28,194 nt of DNA from positions 1-28,194 of the forward strand of contig JAEWOJ010000069.1 in NCBI GenBank assembly GCA_023399815.1. Reading direction: 5' to 3'. The notes below the pieces were generated by a model. The model was given only the letters and a program-made list of their open reading frames with translations. It made no database searches and was not told where the DNA came from. The position numbers and the translations under genes were made by a program. The stretch is from Pseudomonadota bacterium. Its GTDB lineage: Bacteria; Pseudomonadota; Gammaproteobacteria; Xanthomonadales; Xanthomonadaceae. Each line of letters begins with the position of its first letter. The stretch's first letter is position 1. Shown piece by piece: positions 7,193 to 16,508 of the stretch.

Positions 7193-7525
7193 TCAGCAGC
7201 GGAGGATGCACAACGACGCGAGGTTCGGCGCAGCGGGTGCCGCCGTCGGTCCCGGTCGCATCCGTCTCGGAGCGACGAGGCGCCGAAGGACTGATCGTCC
7301 TCGCCGTCGGAATCCCACGAGGGCAACGGCGATGACGGCGAGGATCGCTGCGCACATCGCTCCGAGGTGCGACATCGGTGACGGTGAGCAGTCCTGGTCA
7401 TGGTGACATTCCTGACCGACGGATTGGTCGGGCGACATCGAGGGTGCGGCCAGCATCACGTGCATTCCGAGCACGCCGAATCCGAGCAGCAACATCGCTG
7501 CGACCGCCGTTGCCCGTCGTGTCAT
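7193..7525 (-). CDS. Small membrane protein, DUF6153-like
   Basis: A 110-aa protein with two hydrophobic segments (about residues 6-27 and 56-73). Between them lies a loop with a potential metal site, CHHDQDC (residues 40-46). A basic segment and a C-terminal Leu-Cys-Ile-Leu-Arg-Cys end follow, resembling the ending of actinobacterial DUF6153 proteins found in copper loci. The ATG at 7525 is chosen; a longer frame to 7630 overlaps the space before csoR and looks non-coding, and a GTG at 7534 is possible. It lies between csoR and the DUF305 gene on the same strand and is probably co-transcribed from the CsoR-controlled promoter. Function unknown; the loop would face the exterior if both termini are cytoplasmic. 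Confidence 0.72.
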   Translation of the reverse strand: MTRRATAVAAMLLLGFGVLGMHVMLAAPSMSPDQSVGQECHHDQDCSPSPMSHLGAMCAAILAVIAVALVGFRRRGRSVLRRLVAPRRMRPGPTAAPAAPNLASLCILRC

Positions 7526-7626
7526 GGCGGTCACCCTACGACTCGTCCGTGACGACGGTCCGTCGCCGCAGTTGTCCGTCCGACGTCGGGCGTGCTCTCG
7601 ACGGACCGCGCAGATTGCCGGGCGGC

Positions 7627-7911
7627 TCATCGCGTGAGGAGGCGTCCGACGGCGCTCATCAGTTCGTCGGCCTGTTCGTCAGGATCGGTGGGTCCGCCGT
7701 GTCCGTCAGCGAGGCAGTGCCGGGTGTGCCCGTCCAGGAGCCCGAGGGCGACCTTGTCGAGCGCGGAGCGGATCGCGCTGATCTGGGTGAGGACGTCGAT
7801 GCAGTAGCGGTCGTCGTCGACCATGCCCTTCACGCCACGGACCTGGCCTTCGATGCGTGACAGCCGGGCCTGCAGCTGTTCCTTGGTTGCGGTGTATCCG
7901 CGTTCGGTCAT
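7627..7911 (-). CDS. csoR: CsoR-family copper-sensing repressor
   Basis: A 94-aa helical DNA-binding repressor. The copper site matches Mycobacterium tuberculosis CsoR (Cys36, His61, Cys65) with an offset of one: Cys37 (DDRYCIDV), His62 and Cys66 (GHTRHC). The N-terminal helix has the family signature RLSRIEGQVRGV. Copper(I) binding should release the operator. The ATG at 7911 has GGAGG five bases upstream; a start at 7926 would move past this site. It is divergent from copZ with 106 bp between starts, and two perfect operator palindromes lie in that gap. It therefore most likely represses both its own leftward operon and the copZ-copA-copB operon. Confidence 0.95.
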   Translation of the reverse strand: MTERGYTATKEQLQARLSRIEGQVRGVKGMVDDDRYCIDVLTQISAIRSALDKVALGLLDGHTRHCLADGHGGPTDPDEQADELMSAVGRLLTR

Positions 7912-7946
7912 CGGTACCTCCAGCACGACATCTCGTGGATCGATTG

Positions 7947-7975
7947 TTGACGAGTATACCCCATAGGGGTATCGT
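7947..7975 (+). promoter_or_regulatory. copZ operon promoter with CsoR operator in the spacer
   Basis: TTGACG (7947-7952) and TATCGT (7970-7975) are 17 bp apart on the plus strand. The first 17-bp CsoR palindrome (7956-7972) fills the spacer and overlaps the -10 box. On the minus strand, TATACT (7958-7953) is a good -10 box for csoR. Repressor at this site would block both directions. Confidence 0.65.
7956..7972. promoter_or_regulatory. CsoR operator 1
   Basis: ATACCCCATAGGGGTAT is a G/C-tract palindrome of the kind bound by CsoR proteins, symmetrical except at its centre. An identical copy lies 25 bp away. Confidence 0.85.
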
Positions 7976-7980
7976 CAGAC

Positions 7981-7997
7981 ATACCCCATAGGGGTAT
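7981..7997. promoter_or_regulatory. CsoR operator 2
   Basis: Identical to operator 1, with 8 bp between the two. It covers the predicted transcription start of copZ. The 25-bp repeat distance puts the two sites about 2.4 helical turns apart, so they are not on the same face. Confidence 0.85.
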
Positions 7998-8017
7998 CGA
8001 CCACGAAGGAGTCACCG

Positions 8018-8227
8018 ATGTCCACCACCAGGAAAATCAACGTCGACGGCATGAGCTGCGGACACTGCGTCACCTCGGTGACGAACGAGGTCCGCAAGGT
8101 CGACGGCGTGACCGGGGTCGACGTCGACCTGGCTGCGGGCACGGTGCAGATCACCAGCGACGCCCCCCTCGAAGAGGCGGACGTGAACGCGGCGATCGAC
8201 GAGGCCGGGTACGAGGTCAGGCCATGA
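8018..8227 (+). CDS. copZ: Copper chaperone CopZ
   Basis: A 69-aa single HMA domain. The copper-binding motif MSCGHC (Cys14 and Cys17) lies in the first loop, and the ferredoxin-like fold is complete to the C-terminus (NAAIDEAGYEV). Such proteins bind Cu(I) in the cytoplasm and pass it to the N-terminal HMA domain of CopA or to CsoR. GAAGGAG lies seven bases before the ATG. First gene of the rightward operon; its stop overlaps the next start by ATGA. Confidence 0.95.
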   Translation: MSTTRKINVDGMSCGHCVTSVTNEVRKVDGVTGVDVDLAAGTVQITSDAPLEEADVNAAIDEAGYEVRP

Positions 8228-9227
8228 ACGTCCCGACGAAGCTCGCCGCCTTCGGCGCCCTGTCGGCAGCGGTGTTCTTCGCTGCCCTTGGCGTCGGGGC
8301 GGCCGTCGGCCCGGTCGACACCCAGAATCAGCCCACTACCCACACCCCGTCGATCGACGGGGCCCATGACACGGCAGGAGGCGACGAGATGGTCGCCATG
8401 GACCACACCGCCACCACGCTCGGGGGCCTTGAGACCTCGCAGGCCGGCTATACCCTCGTCCCGACAGAGACGGCGCTCGAGGCCACCGACACCGCCGACT
8501 ACCGATTCACGATCGAAGGCCCCGACGGCCTCCCGGTGAACGAGTACACCAAGGAGCACGACAAGGAGCTGCACCTCATCGTGGTGCGCCGCGACCTGTC
8601 GGGTTACCAGCATCTGCATCCCACCCGTGACGCGGAGGGCGTCTGGAGCACAACCACTGACCTGTCCGTCCCGGGCACCTACCGGATCCTCGCCGACTTC
8701 ACCCCAACAGCGTCCGGCGACGGGCTCACGCTCGGCCTGGACCTCCAGGTCCCGGGCGAGCAGCGCGCCACGCCACTGCCTGCGCCGTCGAGGACCGCCG
8801 AGATCGACGGCTACACCGTCACCCTCACAGGTGACCTGGTGCCCGGATCGTCGTCGGCGCTGACCCCGTCGGTCGCGAAGGATGGTCGACCCGTCACGAA
8901 TCTGGAGCCGTACCTGGGCGCCTACGGCCACCTCGTCGCGCTCCGCTCAGGCGATGTCGCCTATCTGCACGTCCACCCGGAGGGTGAACCCGGCGACGGC
9001 ACGACGACGGCGGGGCCGACCATCGAGTTCGCCGCCAGCGTCCCCTCGGCGGGGACCTACCGGCTCTACCTGGACTTCCTTCACGACGGCGTGGTCAGAA
9101 CCGCCGAGTTCACGGCAACCGCCAGCACGGACGCACCCGCAGCAGCAGCGCCCGACAGCAGCACGACCACCCCGACGTCCGCGTCGCACGACGACAGCGA
9201 CGGCCACCACAGCAACGGAGCAGGACG

Positions 9228-9231
<4 letters not shown>
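8224..9231 (+). CDS. Membrane-anchored exported protein with duplicated His-rich domain
   Basis: A 335-aa protein coupled to copZ (ATGA overlap) and to copA (ATGA overlap). A signal/anchor segment spans residues 8-29. The exported part has two copies of one beta-rich domain: HLIVVRRDLSGYQHLHP (117-133) and HLVALRSGDVAYLHVHP (236-252). Each is followed by a stretch ending in GTYR(I/L) and an aromatic beta strand (LADF and YLDF). The aligned histidines (117, 130, 132 and 236, 249, 251) are good copper ligands. The tail is Thr/Ala/Ser-rich and ends with more His (322, 328, 329). Its place between the chaperone and the ATPase suggests it binds copper outside the membrane, perhaps taking it from CopA. 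I recognise similar proteins in actinobacterial copper loci but know no characterised member. Confidence 0.78.
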
Positions 9232-11562
<2,331 letters not shown>

Positions 11563-11582
<20 letters not shown>

Positions 11583-13653
11583 ACCACACACAGCGCAGCA
11601 CACCGGTCACCACCAGCATTCCGGGCACGATGACCACGCGGGGCACAACAAGCACGCAGGCCACGACCCGGAGATGTTCCGGCGCCGCTTCTGGATCTCG
11701 CTGATCCTGACCGTCCCCCTCGTGGTGACGAGCCACATGGTCATGGACTGGTTCGGCTACACGCTCGACTTCCCAGGCATCGAATGGGTCGGCCCGGTGC
11801 TTGGCTCGATCGTGTTCCTGTGGGCCGGCTGGCCCTTCCTCCAGGGCGGAGTGCGCGAGATCCGCGACCGTCAGCCCGGGATGATGTTGCTGATCTCGAT
11901 GGCGATCACCGTTGCGTACGCGGCGTCGATGGCCACGAGTCTCGGCTGGTTCGACCTGGACTTCTGGTGGGAGCTCGCCGCGCTGGTGACGATCATGTTG
12001 CTGGGTCACTGGCAGGAGATGAAGGCGATCGGCCAGGCGCAGAACGCGCTCGCTGCGCTGGCCGAGTTGATCCCGGACGAGGCCGAGGTCGTCCGGGGCG
12101 AGGGCGTCACCGAGACCGTGCCGATCGACACGCTGGCCGTGGGCGACGTCGTGCTCGTTCGTGCCGGCGGTCGTGTCCCGGTCGACGGCGAGATCCTCGA
12201 TGGCGAGGCCGAGCTGGATGAGTCGATGATCACCGGGGAGTCGCGACCGGTCGAGAAGCGTGAGGGCGACCGCGTCGTGGCCGGCACCGTCTCGACCGAC
12301 TCGTCGCTGAGGATCAGCGTCGTAGCGGTCGGTGATGACACCGCACTGGCCGGCATCCAGCGGATGGTCGCCGATGCCCAGGAGTCCAGCAGCCGGGCAC
12401 AGGTGTTGGCGGATCGATTCGCTGCGCTGCTCTTCTACGTCGCGGCTGGTGCAGCGCTCGCGACGTTCGTTGCGTGGGCGGCCCTCGGCGACGTGGATTC
12501 GGCTGTGGTGAAGACCGTGACGGTGCTGGTGATCGCCTGCCCGCATGCGCTCGGACTGGCGATTCCGCTAGTTATCGCCATCTCGACCGCGGTGTCGGCC
12601 CGGGCCGGCATCCTGGTCAAGGACCGCCTGGCGCTCGAGCGCATGCGCACGATCGACGCCGTCCTGTTCGACAAGACCGGCACACTCACCAAGGGCGCCC
12701 ACGTGGTCACCGGCGTCGCGGCGGCCGACACGGTCGACGAGGACCGGATGGTCGCCATCGCCGGTGCGGTCGAGAGCGACAGCGAGCATCCGTTGGCCCG
12801 GGCCATCACCGCCGAAGCCGCTCGCCGGGGCGACGTTCCTGCTGCGACGGACTTCCGGGCACGAACCGGTCGAGGGGTCGATGCCGTGGTCGACGGCGAG
12901 CAGTACTCCGTTGGTGGACCGGCGTTGCTCCGTGAGTTGGGCGCACCCGTTCCGGGCGAGGTCCAGCGACGCACGGACGAGTGGGTCGCGCGTGGAGCGG
13001 CCGCGCTCTACCTGTTCCACGGTGACGGGATCATCGGGGCGTTCGCGCTCGAGGACGAGGTCCGTCCCGAGGCCCGCCAGGCCGTCGACGAGTTGAAGGC
13101 GATGGGCATCCAGGTCGTGATGATCACCGGGGACGCCCAACAGGTCGCTGACGCGGTCGGCGCCGAGCTGGGCCTCGACCGGGTGATGGCCGAGGTGCTG
13201 CCCGAGGACAAGGACCGTGCCGTCAGCGAGCTGCAGGCCCAGGGTCTGTCGGTGGCGATGGTGGGTGACGGCGTCAATGACGCTCCGGCGCTCGCCAGAG
13301 CCGATGTCGGGCTCGCGATCGGTGCCGGTACCGACGTCGCGATCGAATCGGCCGGGGTGGTGCTGGCTTCGAGCGATCCGCGTTCGGTGACCGGGGTGGT
13401 CCGGCTGTCGCGGGCGAGCTACCGCAAGATGGTCCAGAACCTGGCGTGGGCAGCGGGCTACAACATCGTCGCCATCCCGCTCGCCGCCGGCGTGTTCGCG
13501 TGGGCCGGACTCGACCTGTCCCCTGCTGTCGGCGCCATCCTGATGAGCTTGTCGACCATCGTCGTCGCCCTCAACGCCCAGCTGCTGCGCCGGGTCGACC
13601 TTCAACTCGACCCGATCGCCGAAGAAGAAGTGACGTCGGCGTCGCTCGACTGA
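11563..13653 (+). CDS. copB: P1B-type ATPase with CPH motif, CopB-like
   Basis: A 696-aa second copper-type ATPase. The N-terminus lacks an HMA domain and instead has a His-rich tail (11 His in the first 34 residues, in GHxxH patterns), as in CopB proteins. The membrane motif is Cys326-Pro-His328 (IACPHALGLA), the CopB class, which in studied cases handles Cu(II) or Cu(I) or Ag. Asp370 in DKTGT is the phosphorylation site, and GDGVNDAPAL is intact. AAGGGGG precedes the ATG, which lies inside the end of copA, so translation is coupled. Having both CPC and CPH pumps in one operon suggests a broad copper response. A small hairpin (13662-13678) follows the stop. Confidence 0.94.
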
Positions 13654-13924
13654 CGTGAATGCCCATTCGGAGAATGGGAGCAGGCGGGGGTTCCTACGAG
13701 ACGCGAACAGCCTGAGCATGGCCGGGGCGGTGTCGCTCGGCATCGGGGGTGATGATCCCGTGCCGGGATCTCCGCCATCGCAGGACAGATCAGCGCTGGC
13801 AGGCGACCTGTTCTCGCGTCGGGCGTTCGACCGGTGCCGTCCCGAGTGCGGATCGACCAGTTTCGTGTCCTTTACCACCAACGCCGATCTCAGCTCGGCA
13901 CTAGCACCGGGTAGCGTTCTGACC
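13654..13924. other. 271-bp gap, possible remnant DNA
   Basis: A hairpin CCCATTC-GGA-GAATGGG (13662-13678) just after copB may end its transcript. The rest is less G/C-biased than its neighbours. An open frame runs through it on each strand, but neither has a credible start here. The minus-strand frame has coding-like codon choice yet no recognisable domain. I read it as scar DNA left by rearrangement and did not call a gene. Confidence 0.35.
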
Positions 13925-14458
13925 GTGTCCGATCGTCGTGGATTTAGCATTCTCGCTCGACCGAGAAGCCGCCGCGGCTCCTTTCGCGTAGGGGGCGCCG
14001 CAGTCGTCCTTCTCGGAGCAGCATCTCTCGCCGGATGCGGATCGACCGAACCGGTCGAGCGCTCGTCCGCCTCGCCATCCATCTCGGCGGCTCGTCCGTC
14101 GGTGGTCGTCTACCGAACCCCGACCTGCGGCTGCTGCAAGAGCTACGAGGATTACCTCCGCAAGCACGACTTCGACGTCCAGTCCGAAGTCCGTGACGAC
14201 CTGACACCCATTCGTTCGCAGAACGGCGTCCCGTCCGAGGCGGCGAGTTGCCACACGGTGCTCCTCGACGGCTACGCCGTCGAGGGCCACGTTCCCGTCG
14301 AAGCGATCGACAAGCTCCTGGCGGAGCGACCCGCCGTGGACGGCATCGGCATCCCCGGCATGCCCACCAACGCCCCTGGGATGGGCGAGCCCGATGGCAG
14401 ACCCCTCGAAGTCCTCTCGTTCAACGACGACGGAGTCGCACCGTTCGCAACGCTGTGA
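13925..14458 (+). CDS. DUF411 metal-binding lipoprotein
   Basis: A 177-aa protein. A DUF411 domain covers about residues 59-160, with TPTCGCCKSYEDYL (Cys68, Cys70, Cys71), EAASCHTVLLDGYAVEGH (Cys109-His110) and GIPGMPTNAPGM. DUF411 proteins occur in copper and cadmium loci and probably bind metal in the periplasm. The N-terminus from GTG 13925 has a twin-Arg stretch (SRRGSF), a hydrophobic core and lipobox SLAGC (Cys38), so it is probably a lipoprotein exported by Tat or Sec. The start is uncertain: the Shine-Dalgarno is poor, and the open frame extends back to 13655. The gene converges on a decayed lspA copy, whose truncation point lies immediately after this stop codon. Confidence 0.82.
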   Translation: MSDRRGFSILARPRSRRGSFRVGGAAVVLLGAASLAGCGSTEPVERSSASPSISAARPSVVVYRTPTCGCCKSYEDYLRKHDFDVQSEVRDDLTPIRSQNGVPSEAASCHTVLLDGYAVEGHVPVEAIDKLLAERPAVDGIGIPGMPTNAPGMGEPDGRPLEVLSFNDDGVAPFATL

Positions 14459-14460
14459 CG

Positions 14461-14760
14461 GCCGACCCACTGGGGCACCGTGTCACCGAGGTCGAATGCG
14501 ATGCCGGGTTGTAGCCGAGCTGGAGGTCGAGCGGGCCGGGGAGTTCGACGACGCCGCGACCGGTGAGCCATTCGCTCGATGCGACCTTGGTCGGATGTCC
14601 ATGGCGAGGACTGCGACGGCGGCGACGATCAGGGTCGCGTGTCGGCGCCGAGCGTGGGGGAGGGCGGTGGGGTTCGCGTGTGGTCCTGTTGGGGGGTGGG
14701 CACCGTGGTGTTCCCTCTGTCACTGTCAGTCGGCGGTTCGGGCGCGGTGCTCGTGGTCAC
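14461..14760 (-). pseudogene. lspA: Decayed N-terminal half of lspA (signal peptidase II)
   Basis: Minus-strand translation, read across frames, gives ATLIVAAVAVLAMDI, then KVASSEWL and VVELPGPLDLQLGYNP, then GIAFDLG. These align in order with residues of the intact LspA at 18436-18987 (KVAASTWL, VELPGPLDLQLAYNPGAAFGLG). At least two and probably three frameshifts separate them: near 14633, near 14590 and near 14507. A GTG at 14760 overlaps the cyclase stop (GTGA), which shows it was once the third gene of the methyltransferase-cyclase operon. Similarity stops near 14461, next to the DUF411 stop codon, so the half that carries the two catalytic aspartates is missing. Sequencing error could explain a shift but not the truncation. 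Confidence 0.82.
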
Positions 14761-15416
14761 GAGGCTCCCCTGTCGAGGTAGCGGTCGGGGTCGGCGGCGA
14801 AAGCGGCGGTGCAGGGGAGAGAGCAGAAGCGGTACTCGACACCGTGATGGCGGACCCGGCCGATCGCGGCTTGGCATGCGAGACGCATACGGCACACGGG
14901 GTCGACGGACAGGTCGATGTGGGTGGGGCACAGCTCGAGTGCCCACAGCTCGACGGGCTCGAGGATGTTGCGGAGTTGGTGCAGGCCGAGGCTGACCGTG
15001 TCGATGTCCGCGTCGTGGGCGGCGCTGAGCATGGAGTTGGTGACGAGGGCTTGACCGGAACCGGCACGGCTCGCGACTCTGGCTGCGAGGTTGACGGTGG
15101 CGCCGAAGAAGTCGTCGCCGCGAGCGACGACGGATCCGTGGTGGAGCCCTGCACGGGGTTCGGGGAACCCGCCGAGGTCGTAGGCCGCTTCGAACAGTCG
15201 CTGTACCGCGATGATGGCACTGTCGGGGGTGGCGGCGGCGAGCATGACGGCGTCGCCGATCGTCTTGACCAGCTCGGTGCCGGTGCCCTCGATGGCGGTG
15301 GTTGCGATGCCGGTGAACATGTCGATCAGATCGACGGCCGCGAGATCGCCGTGGGTCTCGGTGAGAGCCGTGAACCCGGCGAGGTCCACGAAGGCGATCG
15401 TGCGATCGGTGCTCAT
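14757..15416 (-). CDS. Class III adenylate/guanylate cyclase fused to a YHS metal-binding domain
   Basis: A 219-aa cytoplasmic protein. Residues 5-160 form a class III cyclase catalytic domain with metal-binding Asp11 (FVDLAGFT) and Asp55 (KTIGDAV). Lys51 sits at the usual adenine-selecting position, and Asn109 and Arg113 (VNLAAR) are the transition-state residues. All are intact, so it is likely active, probably on ATP. Residues 172-214 form a YHS domain (DPVCRM, GVEYRFCSLPC, AADPDRY) with Cys175, Cys198 and Cys202, a small module that binds metals in resistance proteins. The fusion suggests that metal binding could modulate second-messenger synthesis. The ATG at 15416 begins the conserved part but has a weak ribosome site; a GTG at 15488 is possible. 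It follows the methyltransferase by 82 bp and overlaps the lspA remnant by GTGA. Confidence 0.87.
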   Translation of the reverse strand: MSTDRTIAFVDLAGFTALTETHGDLAAVDLIDMFTGIATTAIEGTGTELVKTIGDAVMLAAATPDSAIIAVQRLFEAAYDLGGFPEPRAGLHHGSVVARGDDFFGATVNLAARVASRAGSGQALVTNSMLSAAHDADIDTVSLGLHQLRNILEPVELWALELCPTHIDLSVDPVCRMRLACQAAIGRVRHHGVEYRFCSLPCTAAFAADPDRYLDRGAS

Positions 15417-15498
15417 CGCGGGCTGGCCCGACGCACGCTGTGCCGTGCCTGATCGCGCGATGCCCCACACGGTCCATCCACACGACACCAGGTGTTGT

Positions 15499-16080
15499 TC
15501 ATTCAGCGCGGAATCTGGTGACGGTGCCGAGGGCTGCGGTGTCGATCTGGACGGCGGTGAACCCGGCGGCGTCGAGCCCGTCTGCGAGTTCTCCGGATGC
15601 GAGCAGTCGGTGCGGAGAACGGTCTACGAGGTGCACGATGCGCGCGGTCCGGCGGTCGGTGAGGTCATAGCCGACCAGGGTGCCGCCGGGGCGGAGGACC
15701 CTGGCGACCTCCACCAGGGCGTCGCGCCAGTCGATGACGTGGTGCAGCATCAGCAGGCTCACCGCGGTGTCGAAGTGATCGTCGTCGAACGGCAAGTCGG
15801 TTGCGTCGGCTTTGGTCACGGTGACGCGGGCGCCGTGCGGGGCGAGACGTCGGCGTGCTGCGGCGACCATCACCGGATCGAGGTCCGTTGCAGTCAGTTC
15901 AACGGCCCGGTATCGCTCGAGGAGTGCCCGGCCGTTCGCTCCGGGACCGGAGCCGATCTCGAGCACTTGGCCGTCCAACTCGGTGTCGCCCAGTAGCCAC
16001 GGCAGCACGACCCGACCGGTGAAGCTCTGCCACGGTGCGCTGCGACAGAACGCCCGCTCGACTCTCGACATCACCGGCAT
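15499..16080 (-). CDS. Class I SAM-dependent methyltransferase
   Basis: A 193-aa protein with a Rossmann-type methyltransferase fold. Motif I is LEIGSGPGANG (residues 40-50), the acidic end of strand 2 is TDLDP, motif II/III is KADATDLPFDDDHFD, and the post-motif helix has EVARVLRPGGTL. It resembles UbiE/type-11 enzymes that act on small molecules. The ATG at 16080 has GGAG eight bases upstream; starts at 16128 or 16140 would run into the cmtR operator, so they are less likely. It is divergent from cmtR and leads the operon with the cyclase. In a metal locus it might methylate a metal or metalloid or a lipid, but the substrate cannot be read from sequence. Confidence 0.83.
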   Translation of the reverse strand: MPVMSRVERAFCRSAPWQSFTGRVVLPWLLGDTELDGQVLEIGSGPGANGRALLERYRAVELTATDLDPVMVAAARRRLAPHGARVTVTKADATDLPFDDDHFDTAVSLLMLHHVIDWRDALVEVARVLRPGGTLVGYDLTDRRTARIVHLVDRSPHRLLASGELADGLDAAGFTAVQIDTAALGTVTRFRAE

Positions 16081-16137
16081 GATCGATCTCCATCGTTTCG
16101 CGGAGCCGTGCGTGACTCCATCGGCCATCAACGCTAA

Positions 16138-16155
16138 CATCGGTTCATGCCGATG
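16138..16155. promoter_or_regulatory. Candidate CmtR operator
   Basis: CATCGG and CCGATG form a perfect 6-bp inverted repeat around TTCATG. It lies 18 bp before the cmtR start and between the two divergent operons, so a bound repressor could control both. Confidence 0.6.
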
Positions 16156-16172
16156 AAAAGGGAGTTGTCCTG

Positions 16173-16508
16173 ATGGGAACCACCGTGCAACCAGACATTG
16201 CGATCGCAGCGCACATGTTCCGCAGCTTCGGCGACCCGACTCGTCTCGCGATCCTCACCGAGCTGCTCCGCGGTGAGCGCCGGGTCGTGGACCTGGTCGA
16301 CGTGCTCGGCTGTTCGCAGTCGAACGTCTCCGGGCACCTCGCGTGCCTGAAGGAGTGCGGATTGATCTCGGATCGCCCGGAGGGCCGCTCGGTCCACTAC
16401 CGGCTCGCCACCCCCGCGGTTGTCGACCTGTTGCGTCAGGCCGAGGCGTTGCTGGGCGAGATCGGTGAGCGGGTCGAGCTGTGCGAGAACTATCGGACGA
16501 AGCGATGA
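16173..16508 (+). CDS. cmtR: CmtR-type ArsR/SmtB cadmium/lead sensor
   Basis: A 111-aa winged-helix repressor. The cysteines match Mycobacterium tuberculosis CmtR (Cys57, Cys61, Cys102): Cys58 and Cys62 in the recognition helix (GHLACLKECG), and Cys104 in the C-terminal tail (VELCENY). In that protein, Cd(II) or Pb(II) bound by these three thiolates causes release from DNA. The helix-turn-helix (LGCSQSNVSGHLACLK) and wing (RPEGRSVHYRL) are complete. GGGAG lies eight bases before the ATG. Its stop overlaps the start of the ATPase gene (ATGA), so sensor and pump are coupled, as in related cad/cmt operons. Divergent from the methyltransferase-cyclase operon. Confidence 0.94.
   Translation: MGTTVQPDIAIAAHMFRSFGDPTRLAILTELLRGERRVVDLVDVLGCSQSNVSGHLACLKECGLISDRPEGRSVHYRLATPAVVDLLRQAEALLGEIGERVELCENYRTKR

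Noticed and set aside
12568..14082. Minus-strand open frame of 504 codons running under copB and the following gap
   Set aside because: No start or ribosome site, and most of it is antisense to copB. Only the gap portion looked coding-like, and no domain was found.
14394..15452. Plus-strand frame of 352 codons opposite the cyclase
   Set aside because: Gly/Val/Asp-rich shadow. The minus strand has complete cyclase and YHS motifs.
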